Shown here: piece by piece, positions 7,797-15,202 of the stretch
Layout of the letters: each line of letters opens with the position of its first letter
Position numbering within the stretch: position 1 is the stretch's first letter
NCBI GenBank assembly: GCA_028821475.1
Contig: JAPPGB010000134.1
Coordinates: forward strand, 1 to 32,962
Length of the DNA: 32,962 nucleotides
Origin: Spirochaetaceae bacterium
Lineage (GTDB): Bacteria; Spirochaetota; Spirochaetia; SZUA-6; Bin103
Direction of reading: 5' to 3'
Notes under the pieces: generated by a model
Database searches by the model: none
What the model saw: the letters and a program-made list of their open reading frames with translations, nothing else
What the model was told of the DNA's origin: nothing
Made by a program: the position numbers and the translations under genes

Positions 7797-8923
7797 CCCG
7801 CCGTCCGGGCCTCGTGCAGCACCGGTTCCGGAACCGCCGGAGTGGCGCCGCGCCGGGTCGCCACGAACGCCGCGTACCGGTTGGCCGCCACGGCGGTGCG
7901 CTGCAGGTTGCCGCCGCGCAGCACGTGGTACAGGAGGGCGGCGGCAAACGCGTCGCCGGCGCCGACCGTGTCGGCCACCGGGACGTGGATTCCGGGTTGT
8001 TCCGTGCGCCGCACGGCTCCGGAAGCGATGCCGTGTGCCGGGCCGCCCGCATCGGAGGCAGCGCCCGGCACGCCCACGGGGAGGTGTTTGCGGGGTTTTT
8101 CGGGGCCCCCAAGGGCTCGGTATGGTTTGCGGTGTGCGGGGCGGCCGGCTGGGTTGGCCGCCCCGGGCACGCCGGCGCCGGCGCCATGCGCGGGCGTGCA
8201 GCCGCGGGCGCCATGCGCAGGCGCGCCGACCAACAGGCAGCCGCGCGCGCCGCGGGTCAGGCACGCCACCCGCAGCCGGTACCGCTCGAGCAGAGCGGCG
8301 AGCATGGCGGGCTCGTCGCCGGCGGACATGCCGAGTGCGCCTGCTACCAGCGGCAGCTCCTCGTCGTTCAGCTTCACCGCGGTGGCGGCATCGAGCGAAG
8401 CGTCGAGCACCTGCGCGGACCAGAATCGCTGGCGCAGGTTGACGTCGAACAGGCGCACGCAGTGCGGCGGACAGGCGGCAACGAACGCTCCGATGGTCTG
8501 GGCCGCGTCGGGCGTGCGCTGCGCCAGGGTGCCGAACGTCACCGCGTCGGTGCGTGCGGCCAGCTCGCGCCAGCCGCGGTCGAGCTGCGCATAGTCGAAC
8601 GCGACCTGCTCGTGGATGGTGTAGCTCGGCAGGCCGTCGTGCAGGGCCACGTCGACGGTACCGGTAGGGTGGTCGGCATCGCGCTGCAGGTAGCGGCCGT
8701 CCACTCCGAGCGCGCGCAGGCGCGCGACCAGGTCGTCGCCGCCCGCATCCCGGCCGACGCGGCTCGCCAGGACGCCGCGGTCGCCGAGCAGCGAGGCGTG
8801 GTAGGCGAGATTCGCCACCGCCCCGCCGAGTTCGCGGCGGCCGTCGGGGAATATGTCCCACAGCAGTTCACCGATGCCGACGACCGTAAACGGGCCGTGC
8901 AATGGCGATCGCTTCGCAGCCAT
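7793..8923 (-). CDS. PfkB-family carbohydrate kinase with an 80-residue in-frame insert
   Basis: This 376-residue ribokinase/fructokinase-fold enzyme would phosphorylate a sugar with ATP; the substrate cannot be read. The N-terminal core is standard: VVGIGELLWDIFPDG, ELGGAVANLAYHASLLG, SRVGRDAGGDDL. So is LFDVNLRQRFW and KLNDEELPLV. The C-terminal signature is ADTVGAGDAFAAALLYH (residues 317-333) with Asp324 as the expected catalytic base. Between TRGARGCLLVG and the PVADTVGAGD block there are about 80 extra residues (roughly 233-312), rich in Gly, Ala and Pro, where PfkB enzymes normally have about 20-25. Both flanks remain in frame, and length minus insert is a normal 295-300 residues. The gene starts at ATG 8923 and overlaps tatD by 4 bases. 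Whether the protein is active depends on that loop being tolerated next to the active site. Confidence 0.85.
   Translation of the reverse strand: MAAKRSPLHGPFTVVGIGELLWDIFPDGRRELGGAVANLAYHASLLGDRGVLASRVGRDAGGDDLVARLRALGVDGRYLQRDADHPTGTVDVALHDGLPSYTIHEQVAFDYAQLDRGWRELAARTDAVTFGTLAQRTPDAAQTIGAFVAACPPHCVRLFDVNLRQRFWSAQVLDASLDAATAVKLNDEELPLVAGALGMSAGDEPAMLAALLERYRLRVACLTRGARGCLLVGAPAHGARGCTPAHGAGAGVPGAANPAGRPAHRKPYRALGGPEKPRKHLPVGVPGAASDAGGPAHGIASGAVRRTEQPGIHVPVADTVGAGDAFAAALLYHVLRGGNLQRTAVAANRYAAFVATRRGATPAVPEPVLHEARTAG
7988..8227. repeat. Hairpin-rich GC insert within the PfkB kinase gene
   Basis: This is the approximate DNA segment encoding the extra loop. It contains a perfect inverted repeat with 9-base arms, GGGGCGGCC (8138-8146) and GGCCGCCCC (8156-8164), separated by 9 bases. 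A second near-perfect palindrome, CCGTGCG-C-CGCACGG, lies at 8002-8016. Near the 5' end of the insert as transcribed there is a direct repeat GCGCCATGCGC(G/A)GGCG (about 8182 and 8209). It looks like an element or an expansion that kept the reading frame. Edges are set by comparison with the usual PfkB layout, not by target-site duplications. Confidence 0.45.
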
Positions 8924-8967
8924 CACTACTGTTATCGGCCGTTTGGCGGGCTTACTAGCGTCTCGTC

Positions 8968-10926
8968 TTAAGAAATGCCGAGAGCGCGGCGGCGGCGCGC
9001 CTGCCACCGGGCAACGGCGTCTGCCGGTACCTCCGGCGCGCGCCACAGCGCCCAGTTGAGGCAGGCGGCCAGATCGTGTTCGTCCTCGACGCCGATGCCG
9101 AGCCGCACCAGCCGGTCGACGCCGATGCGGCGCACCTCCGCCTCGGCGGTGAAGTACTCCGATACCGAGCGGTGGTGGTTGATCTTGGTAGCCAGGCCGT
9201 CGAAGCTGAGTGCATAACGTGGCACGCCGGTCATCGCGAGCACGTCGCAGAAGTGGCGGGTGGCATCCTCGTCGGCGTTGCGGATGCGGAAACTGACCAT
9301 CGAACCCGGCAGCCGGTAGTGGCGGGCGACCGTGGCGGCGTCGGGATGGTCGGGCAGCGACGGGTGCAGCACCTCCGCCACCCGCGGGTGCCCGGCCAGG
9401 AAGCGCGCCACCGCGCCGGCCGTGGCGCAGCGCCGCTCGAAGCGCCCCCGCGCGCCTTCCAGGCCGGCCAGTATGGCTCGTGCGCGCCGCCAGTCCAGGA
9501 TGCCGCCGCGCATCGCCTGCAGGTCCATCGCCTCGTTGACGACGTCGATGTGGTTGCTGGCCACGTAACCCCACATGTCGCGGTCCTGGCCGGCGAGCGC
9601 CTTGGTGCCGCTGGCCACCACCACGTCGATGCCGGGCACCGACAGCAGCGGCTCGCGCAGACCCCACGGTGTGGCGATGGTGTTGTCTACCACCACCCGC
9701 AGGCGGCCGTCGCGGGCGCCTCGGGCGCGCGCCGCCACGGCCGCCAGGGCAGGCGGGTCGACCGCCCTGGTATGCGGGTTGGTGTAGGTCTCGGTGAACA
9801 GCACCGTGGTGTCCGGGCGCAGCGCCCGCTCGATGGCGTCCAGGTCGCCGTCGTCCACCAGGGTCACCTGGCCGCCCTGGCGCGCGGCGAGGCGCTGCAG
9901 GTAGCTCTTGGTCTTGTTGTACACGCTGCGCGTGACCACGGCGTGGCTGCCGGGTGCGAACAGCACGTCGCAGGCGAGCGCGCACGCCTGCATGCCGCCG
10001 TCGGTGAGCAGGGCGCCGGCGGCTTGCTCCAGACGGCGCACCTCGGCGAGCAGCAGGCGGCCGCTCTCGGTGCCGTAGCGCCCGTAGGTCTGCGGCAGGT
10101 CGGACCACGCCTCGGCGCCGAGAAACACCGCCGCCGCCTTGCGTTCCTGCCAACGCACCATCGGTTCGCTGCCGAACAGGTCGAGCTGCAGCGTCTCGCC
10201 GTCGGGGTGCAGGTACGGCTGCCCGAGGCGGCGCATGGTGGCATCGATGGCGTCGTGCAGCGAGCGCGTGGCCGGGTTCATGGCGGCGCGCGGCGGCGGC
10301 TCGGCGGGCAGCGCGGCGCCTGCGCCGGGGTCGAGGTAGGCCGGATCCAGCACAACGCCCGTACCGGCGCCGGCACTGCCGGGGAGCACGCCGAGCAACG
10401 CCAACTCGTGCTCGAGCATCGGAGTCAGCGCGCCGGTGCCGGCGGCGGCGCGCAACTGCTCCGCGGACCAGAAGCGCAGTTCGTCTATCTCCTCCGGGTG
10501 CGGGCGGAACGGACCACCGCAGTGGATACGGTAGGAGGTGACGTGCTCGGTTTCCATCGGCGAACGCCACACGAACCCGTGCACCGGCACCAGGGCGTCC
10601 ACGTCGATGGCCAGGCCAAGCTCCTCGGCGGTCTCGCGGACCGCGGCGGCCGGGTAGCTCTCTCCGGACTCCAGGTGGCCGCCGACCGAGGTGTCCCACT
10701 TGCCGGGCTGAATCTCCTTGCCGGCGGAGCGCTTCTGCAACAGCAGATGTCCGCGGTCGTCGTACACCAGCACGTGCACGGCGCGGTGGCGCAACGCCGG
10801 CGCGCCATGCACGCGGGAGCGGTCGACCGTGCCGATCACCGTGTTGTCGGCGTCGACCAGATCCAGAAGTTCCTGGTCGGAGCGCGCGGGCACGGGGCGT
10901 GCGGCCGGCGGCGCGCCGGTGCTCAT
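8968..10926 (-). CDS. Nudix hydrolase fused to a Cys/Met-metabolism PLP-dependent enzyme
   Basis: One uninterrupted frame encodes 652 residues with two enzyme domains. Residues about 15-180 are a Nudix hydrolase of the isopentenyl-diphosphate-isomerase/YfcD-like type: HRAVHVLVYDD, GKWDTSVGG and a full Nudix box from Gly83 to Leu105 (GX5EX7REX2EEXG). After a Gly/Ala/Pro linker (about 185-212), residues about 213-640 are a fold-type I PLP enzyme of the cystathionine gamma-synthase/lyase family. Visible are YGRYGTESGR, SVYNKTKSYL, FTETYTNPHTRAVD, VVVDNTIATPWG and the Lys442 site VVASGTKALAGQDR. The C-terminal RLSVGIEDE-like motif reads RLGIGVEDEHDL. ATG 10926 is preferred; a GTG at 10935 adds three residues. 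The substrates of both halves are unknown. I do not know this domain pairing as a standard architecture. The gene follows the thioredoxin-fold gene on the same strand. Confidence 0.85.
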   Translation of the reverse strand: MSTGAPPAARPVPARSDQELLDLVDADNTVIGTVDRSRVHGAPALRHRAVHVLVYDDRGHLLLQKRSAGKEIQPGKWDTSVGGHLESGESYPAAAVRETAEELGLAIDVDALVPVHGFVWRSPMETEHVTSYRIHCGGPFRPHPEEIDELRFWSAEQLRAAAGTGALTPMLEHELALLGVLPGSAGAGTGVVLDPAYLDPGAGAALPAEPPPRAAMNPATRSLHDAIDATMRRLGQPYLHPDGETLQLDLFGSEPMVRWQERKAAAVFLGAEAWSDLPQTYGRYGTESGRLLLAEVRRLEQAAGALLTDGGMQACALACDVLFAPGSHAVVTRSVYNKTKSYLQRLAARQGGQVTLVDDGDLDAIERALRPDTTVLFTETYTNPHTRAVDPPALAAVAARARGARDGRLRVVVDNTIATPWGLREPLLSVPGIDVVVASGTKALAGQDRDMWGYVASNHIDVVNEAMDLQAMRGGILDWRRARAILAGLEGARGRFERRCATAGAVARFLAGHPRVAEVLHPSLPDHPDAATVARHYRLPGSMVSFRIRNADEDATRHFCDVLAMTGVPRYALSFDGLATKINHHRSVSEYFTAEAEVRRIGVDRLVRLGIGVEDEHDLAACLNWALWRAPEVPADAVARWQARRRRALGIS

Positions 10927-11005
10927 CGGCTCCACGTCACGGTGCGGCCCGCCGCCGGCCGTTCGGCCGCAGTGTGCCGGCCGCGGCGTGATCGTGCCGT
11001 CACCG

Positions 11006-11587
11006 TCAGACCAGGTCGCAGGCCTCCGCGGGCATCCAGTGGGCGTCCTGGTTCTGCCACTTCACGTTGCAGCCGATCGGGTTGGTCAGCGGCACCGCCA
11101 CCTCGTTGCCGGCCAGCACCGCGTCGAGCGCGTCGCGCAACTCGCGGGTGGAGGCGCCGGCTGGGTCGCGCGGATCGTCGTCCATGCGCCCGGTGTAGCG
11201 CAGCTTGCCGTCGCGGTCGAACAGGTAGAAGTGGGGCGTGCGTAGCGCGCCGTAGGCGAGCGCCACCTCCTGGCTGTCGTCGCGCACGTACGGGAACTGA
11301 AAGCCCTTCTCGGCGGCGCGTTCCTGCATGTGCTCGAACGAGTCGGTGGGATGGCCGTCGATCTCGTTGGAGTTGATCGAGACCAGCGCCACGCCCTTGT
11401 CCTTGTAGTCGGCGTACAGGTCGTTGAAGCGGTCTTCCGAGCCGATTACGAACGGACAGTGGTTGCAGGCGAACACGACGATGAGCGCCTCCGCGTCGGC
11501 GAAGCTGGCCAGCGAGTAGTCCTTGCCGTCCACTCCCGGCAGGCTGAAGTCGGGCGCCTTGGCGCCCAGTTCGAGGGTAAAAGCCAT
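11006..11587 (-). CDS. Thioredoxin-fold protein, AhpC/TSA-like (PRX_like1 type)
   Basis: This 193-residue cytoplasmic protein belongs to the thioredoxin-like AhpC/TSA group. It starts LELGAKAPDFSLPGVDGKDYSL, as peroxiredoxins do, and carries the motif ACNHCPFV with Cys41 and Cys44. SINSNEI..HPTDS, FPYVRDDSQEVALAYGA and TPHFYLFDRDGKLRYTGRMDD follow. These are the hallmarks of the PRX_like1 subgroup, annotated as thioredoxin family proteins; the precise redox partner is not known. No signal peptide is present. The start at ATG 11587 is well supported by AAGGAGA 5-8 bases upstream. A GC inverted repeat sits between that site and the upstream region, a possible operator. The neighbouring gene downstream is the Nudix-PLP fusion, 80 bases away. 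Confidence 0.88.
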   Translation of the reverse strand: MAFTLELGAKAPDFSLPGVDGKDYSLASFADAEALIVVFACNHCPFVIGSEDRFNDLYADYKDKGVALVSINSNEIDGHPTDSFEHMQERAAEKGFQFPYVRDDSQEVALAYGALRTPHFYLFDRDGKLRYTGRMDDDPRDPAGASTRELRDALDAVLAGNEVAVPLTNPIGCNVKWQNQDAHWMPAEACDLV

Positions 11588-11894
11588 AATGGTCTCCTTG
11601 ATATCGGGACTCTGTTACTATGTCCCGTAGTATGCCCGTGACCGGCGCCGGCCGGCAACAAGCCGCCGCCGGCAGATGCCGGCAGATGCCGGCCGAGCGC
11701 GGGCCGGCGCGGGTTCGCCAACCATCTCGCACCGGGCCCTGGCCGGCGGGAGGCGGCGCCACGGCGTGCAGTTGGGGCGGCGCAACTCCGGCACCGGCTG
11801 CCGTCCCTGCCGGCGCCTCGGGCCGTGCCGCGCCGTCGCGGTTGCCGGGTCAGCCCCGCGCCCGGCGTGCCGGCGCCAGAGGAGCCGTAAGCCC
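11588..11894. other. Divergent intergenic region
   Basis: This 307-base stretch separates two divergently transcribed genes and should hold both promoters. On the minus strand an AAGGAGA site precedes the thioredoxin-fold gene. At 11605-11627 there is an inverted repeat, CGGGAC and GTCCCG with 11 bases between, that could be an operator or a leader hairpin. At 11671-11693 a 10-base unit GGCAGATGCC is repeated two and a third times. The rest is very GC-rich and shows no convincing gene or promoter hexamers. Confidence 0.5.
11605..11627. promoter_or_regulatory. Inverted repeat upstream of the thioredoxin-fold gene
   Basis: The arms CGGGAC and GTCCCG are perfect complements spaced by 11 bases of mostly A/T-rich sequence. 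The inner edge lies about 18 bases before the ATG at 11587, just upstream of the Shine-Dalgarno. It could be a regulator site or a 5' leader stem-loop; no known operator consensus is recognised. Confidence 0.35.
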
Positions 11895-12359
11895 ATGAAG
11901 ATCAGCGCAGTTCGTACGCGTCCGTTTCGCATCGACCTGAACCGCCCCATCGGCGATGCCAACTCGCCGCGCGGCCGCCGCGCCTTCGCCGGGTTGATCG
12001 TGTCCGTGCACTGTGCAGGGAAGCGCGGCGGCGCCATGCGCGGCGGCGCCGACACCGAAGCGGCCGGCATCGCCATCGCGCCGGCCGATGCCGGCGCTGC
12101 CATTGACGGGCTCGCCGAGTTGCTCGTGGGGGCCGACCCGCGCGGCGTGCGCGGGCTGTGGCAGCGCATGAACGACGCCCTGTTCAAGGCGGGCGCGGTG
12201 GGCGTGGCCGGCGATGCGATGGCCAGCCTGGACGTGGCGCTGTGGGACCTGAAGGGCAAGCTCGCCGGCGAGCCGCTGTGGCGCCTGCTCGGGGCATCCG
12301 AACCGCGGGTGCGCGCCTACGCCAGCGGTCTGGACATGCCGCTGTCCGACGCCGAGTAG
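11895..12359 (+). pseudogene. N-terminal remnant of an enolase-superfamily (mandelate racemase/muconate lactonizing) dehydratase
   Basis: The 154-residue product covers only the N-terminal capping domain and the first helices of a mandelate-racemase/muconate-lactonizing enzyme, the family of sugar-acid dehydratases. It starts MKISAVRTRPFRIDLNRPIGDAN. It contains the conserved GVAGDAMASLDVALWDLKGKLAGEPLWRLLG and then RVRAYASGLDMPLSD, before a TAG at 12357. Intact family members have about 370-400 residues; the barrel with the metal ligands and catalytic Lys/His residues is missing. A short Gly/Ala-rich insert (RGGAMRGGADTE) lies near residue 45. The acid-sugar kinase begins 3 bases later, so the missing part was probably lost by deletion rather than by a simple frameshift. 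It cannot be an active enzyme on its own. Confidence 0.75.
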
Positions 12360-12362
12360 CGT

Positions 12363-13895
12363 GTGAGTAAGACCATGCCGCGGAGCGCCAAACCGGAGTG
12401 GCGCGCCGGACGTTGGCCGTGGGCGGGCGCAGTCGCGGTGGTGGCCGACGATCTTACCGGTGCCATGGACGGCGGCGTGCAGCTCCTGCCGCGCACCGCC
12501 GTGGAGGTGCTGGTAGGCGCCGGCGGCGCTGTCCCGCCAGCCGCCATGGCCGGCAGGGGTCCGGCGTTGGCGGGCGGCGTGCAGACGGCGCTCGCGGGCG
12601 GCGGTCCGGCGCCGGACGCTCCTGCCCGCATCGGGCACGCGGAAAACGCGTCCGTGCTGCCGGTGATCAACACCCAGTCGCGCGGCGTGCCGCCGGATGA
12701 GGCGTCCGCGCGCGTGCGTGCCGCATGCCGCGATCTGTCCGCCGCGGGCCGTACGGTGTGGTTCAAGAAGATCGACTCGACGATGCGCGGCAGCGTCGGG
12801 GCCGAGTTGGCGGCCCTGCACGAGGCGCTCGCCCCATGCGTGATCGTGTGCACGCCGGCGCTGCCGGAACAGGGGCGCACCGTGCAGGAGGGCGTGCTGC
12901 TGGTGGCCGGCGAGCCGGCCATGGCAACCCCCTACCGCGACGAGATTCGCACCGCGCACGGCGCGCCCGCCAGCTCGGCGGTGATCGACATCGTGCGCCG
13001 CCAATGGCCGGGGTGCCGCGCCGCGCACCTGCCGGCGCGCCCGTGCCGCCGGCAGGTCGCCGCGGCGGCGCACGGACCGGTCGATCTGGTCGTGGCCGAT
13101 GCCGCCGGCGACCGCGACCTGACTGCGCTTGCGGAGTCGGCACGCGGTCTCGCTCGCGGGGGGCGCAGGCTGGTTTGGGCGGGTTCCGCCGGCCTGCTGC
13201 ACGCCCTGGCGCGGGCCGGCGCACCCCGGCTCGATGCCGCCCCGCGCACGGACGGAGACGGACCCTTTGGCAACCCGGAGCGTACGCGCCCGGCGCCGAT
13301 GGTACTGATCTGCGGATCACGCCGCAGCCTGGCCCGCACGCAGGTGGACTTCGCCGCCGCCGCCGCTCGCCCGCTGATGGTGCGCCCGAGTGCGCCTTCC
13401 GCAGCCGCGGCGTGCGCCCGGCGCTGGCACGCCTCCGGTGGCGCGCCCGGCGGAGCCGCGGGCCCACTGCGGGCGGCGGATGCGGTCACGCTGTCCGCCG
13501 AGGCGCTGGCCGGCGGCCGGGACCTCTTTCTCTGCGCACCTGCGCCCGCGGAGCCCGCCGCACGGCCGCCCGCTCCCGTGGCGGAGACCGTAGCCGCGGA
13601 CCTCGCCGATCTGGCCGCGCGCGCCCTGACGGCCGCGGCAGTGCGCCCGCGCGCGCTCCTCCTGGTGGGCGGCGACACCGCCTACGCCTGCCTGCGACGG
13701 CTGCACATTCGCCGCATCATGCTGTGCGGCGAGGCGGAGCCCTACGTTCCGTGGGGCCGCGTGCTCGGTGGGCCGTGGAGCGGCTTGCTGGTGGTCACCA
13801 AGGCGGGCGGCTTCGGGGACCGCCACACCCTGCGCCGCATATGCGGAACGCCGTGGGCGCAGGCAGGTCAGGTTGGGCCGGACGCGGCGCCGTAG
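12363..13895 (+). CDS. Four-carbon acid-sugar kinase family protein (DUF1537; OtnK/DtnK-like)
   Basis: This 510-residue kinase belongs to the family that phosphorylates four-carbon acid sugars such as erythronate, threonate or 3-oxo derivatives. The N-terminal domain shows VVADDLTGAMDGG (residues 27-38), INTQSRG (102-108) and FKKIDSTMRGSVGAEL (134-149). The C-terminal nucleotide domain shows VWAGSAGLLHAL, VLICGSRRSLARTQ, LLLVGGDTAYACLRRL and LLVVTKAGGFGD. All expected motifs are present, so the gene looks intact. A Gly/Ala/Pro-rich insert spans residues about 52-95, unlike relatives. Start GTG 12363, or ATG 12375 (four residues shorter); both lack a strong ribosome-binding site. Its pairing with a sugar-acid dehydratase relative, now broken, suggests a former sugar-acid degradation operon. 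Confidence 0.85.
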   Translation: MSKTMPRSAKPEWRAGRWPWAGAVAVVADDLTGAMDGGVQLLPRTAVEVLVGAGGAVPPAAMAGRGPALAGGVQTALAGGGPAPDAPARIGHAENASVLPVINTQSRGVPPDEASARVRAACRDLSAAGRTVWFKKIDSTMRGSVGAELAALHEALAPCVIVCTPALPEQGRTVQEGVLLVAGEPAMATPYRDEIRTAHGAPASSAVIDIVRRQWPGCRAAHLPARPCRRQVAAAAHGPVDLVVADAAGDRDLTALAESARGLARGGRRLVWAGSAGLLHALARAGAPRLDAAPRTDGDGPFGNPERTRPAPMVLICGSRRSLARTQVDFAAAAARPLMVRPSAPSAAAACARRWHASGGAPGGAAGPLRAADAVTLSAEALAGGRDLFLCAPAPAEPAARPPAPVAETVAADLADLAARALTAAAVRPRALLLVGGDTAYACLRRLHIRRIMLCGEAEPYVPWGRVLGGPWSGLLVVTKAGGFGDRHTLRRICGTPWAQAGQVGPDAAP

Positions 13896-13977
13896 GCGGT
13901 GGCGCCCGGGCGGTCGGGGTGCTTCGGCGGTGCTCGCCCCATTGCCTCGCCGCCGGCGAGCGCGGTAAGCTCAACGG

Positions 13978-14226
13978 ATGAGTGACCCCGCCCAGCCGAC
14001 CCTACGCGATGTCCTGACCGAACTGCGCGAGATCCGCGCCGAGATCGCCGCGATGCGCGCCGACCTCGGCTCCCGCATGGACGGACTGTGCGCCGAAATC
14101 CGTGCCATCCTGGAGGAGTTCGCCGCCGAATTGCGCGCGGACCTCGCCGCGCGGCTCGGCGCTGTGGGCGACCAGGCGGAGCAGGCGCGCGCCGCCCTGC
14201 ACATCGTCGAGCCCGACGAGGAATAG
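13978..14226 (+). CDS. Small coiled-coil protein
   Basis: This frame encodes an 82-residue hydrophilic protein with no recognised family. Residues 8-75 have heptad-like spacing of Leu, Ile and Ala with alternating charges (LTELREIRAEIAAMRADLGSRM, then EIRAILEEFAAELRADLAARLG). That predicts one long coiled coil; there is no signal or membrane segment. The start ATG is 82 bases after the kinase stop. A reading frame on the opposite strand is open over most of the same region, but its product lacks the regular composition, so the plus-strand frame is preferred. Confidence 0.55.
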   Translation: MSDPAQPTLRDVLTELREIRAEIAAMRADLGSRMDGLCAEIRAILEEFAAELRADLAARLGAVGDQAEQARAALHIVEPDEE

Positions 14227-14395
14227 CCTCCGTCTACCGGCGCCGCGCCGAGACGACTGACGGCGCCGCACGGAGACGGATCACACCAGCCGGTCGTGCC
14301 GGCGGCCGCGGCAAGCAACCATCAGATGCAGCTGCATGCAGAGTCGGGCGAGAGCCAGGCCGCCACCCGAATCGGATGGATCAGCGGGCCTGGTA

Positions 14396-14977
14396 TCAGA
14401 AAACTGCGACGGTGGGGAGGTCGGCAAGCAGGGATTCCGGGAAGCGGAGGTAGGTGACCTGCTGCCAGCGGTGCGGGATGAACATGTGCACGGTGCCGCG
14501 GTCGATGAACAGGTCGATGTAGGAACACTGGTGGTTCCGGAACGGGGTGTCGAACGTGGGCTCGAGCGCGTTGGCGAGCAGGAAGCGCGGCGCGGACCAG
14601 GAGCGCCCGCCGTCCGATGACAGGGCAACCCAGAGTTCCGAGCGGTCGGCCATCAACTCCGGCTTGGTGCCGTCGAGGCCGGTGTTGTCGAGGTCGTGAT
14701 GCCGGTTGTGGTGAAAGGCGGCCAGGGTGGCGCCGTCCGACAGCATGAACAGCATCGGCGGCGCGTCCGGGTGGACCAGCGGCGAGGGCGCCGGATAGCT
14801 CCAGCTCCTGCCGTCGTCCATGCTGCGCGCCTGCCACAGGTGGCCCTCGGGCGAGCGCACCATCAGCAGCACCTCGCCGCCGCCGAGGTCGATGGGACGG
14901 CCTTCGTCCAGCCTCCCGAACCCGCTCGCGAACCAGCCGCCGGGATGCGAACGCCGGAAGCGCGGCGGACGACGGCA
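14396..14977 (-). pseudogene. 5'-truncated sialidase-like (BNR/Asp-box) gene
   Basis: The minus frame encodes the C-terminal half of an exo-alpha-sialidase-like beta-propeller protein. There are two Asp-box-type repeats, SMDDGRSWSYP and SSDGGRSWSAP. Also typical are PPMLFMLSDGATLAAFHHNRH, SYIDLFIDRGTVHMFIPHRWQ and a terminal TYLRFPESLL. The conserved reading continues upstream (FGRLDEGRPIDLGGGEVLLMV) to an in-frame TAG at 14978-14980 with no ATG; the only usable start is GTG 14872, giving 158 residues. Family members have about 350-400 residues, so the first half of the propeller and its catalytic residues are missing. The break lies within 250 bases of the defence island, which may have replaced the missing part. 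I could not find the other half in the window. Confidence 0.65.
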
Positions 14978-15202
14978 CTATGGTGTGCCGAAGCACCGAC
15001 TCGAAGGCTCGCTCAAGCTGTACCACACTCCGCCCGCGGTCCGCGGGGCCGGTAGCCGTAGCGCGCGTTCGCCCGCAGCCCGCGGCAGTTGTATGGGCCG
15101 TGCGCGGCGCTGAGCATGACCGTACCTGTGGTGGGCACCGCGATCAGCAACGCCCGATTCGCCCGGCCCGCGCTTGCGCGTATAATCGAGTTGGATGCTG
15201 AC
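14978..15202. other. Left edge of the defence island, no gene assigned
   Basis: This stretch lies between the broken sialidase gene and the methyltransferase. It holds a good -10 hexamer close to its right end. On the minus strand a frame at 15013-15243 reads AHGPYNCRGLRANARYGYR in its middle, but I recognise no family in it and it overlaps the methyltransferase start, so no gene is called. Confidence 0.35.
15181..15186 (+). promoter_or_regulatory. Putative -10 box for the methyltransferase-nuclease pair
   Basis: A perfect TATAAT lies 16 bases before the methyltransferase ATG at 15203, in otherwise GC-rich DNA where such a hexamer is unusual. The -35 region 17 bases upstream (TTCGCC) is weak. 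If used, the transcript would start about 10 bases before the ATG, almost leaderless. Confidence 0.4.

Noticed and set aside
6804-8594. Plus-strand open frame spanning the repeat, tatD and part of the sugar kinase
   Set aside because: Only its first 60 codons show a repeat; the rest is antisense to two well-supported enzymes.
9076-11376. Plus-strand open frame of over 700 codons opposite the Nudix-PLP gene
   Set aside because: No recognisable domain, while the minus strand has complete Nudix and PLP motifs.
14326-14337. Perfect palindrome ATGCAGCTGCAT
   Set aside because: Short, lies between convergent genes, and has no partner site or T-run; probably chance.
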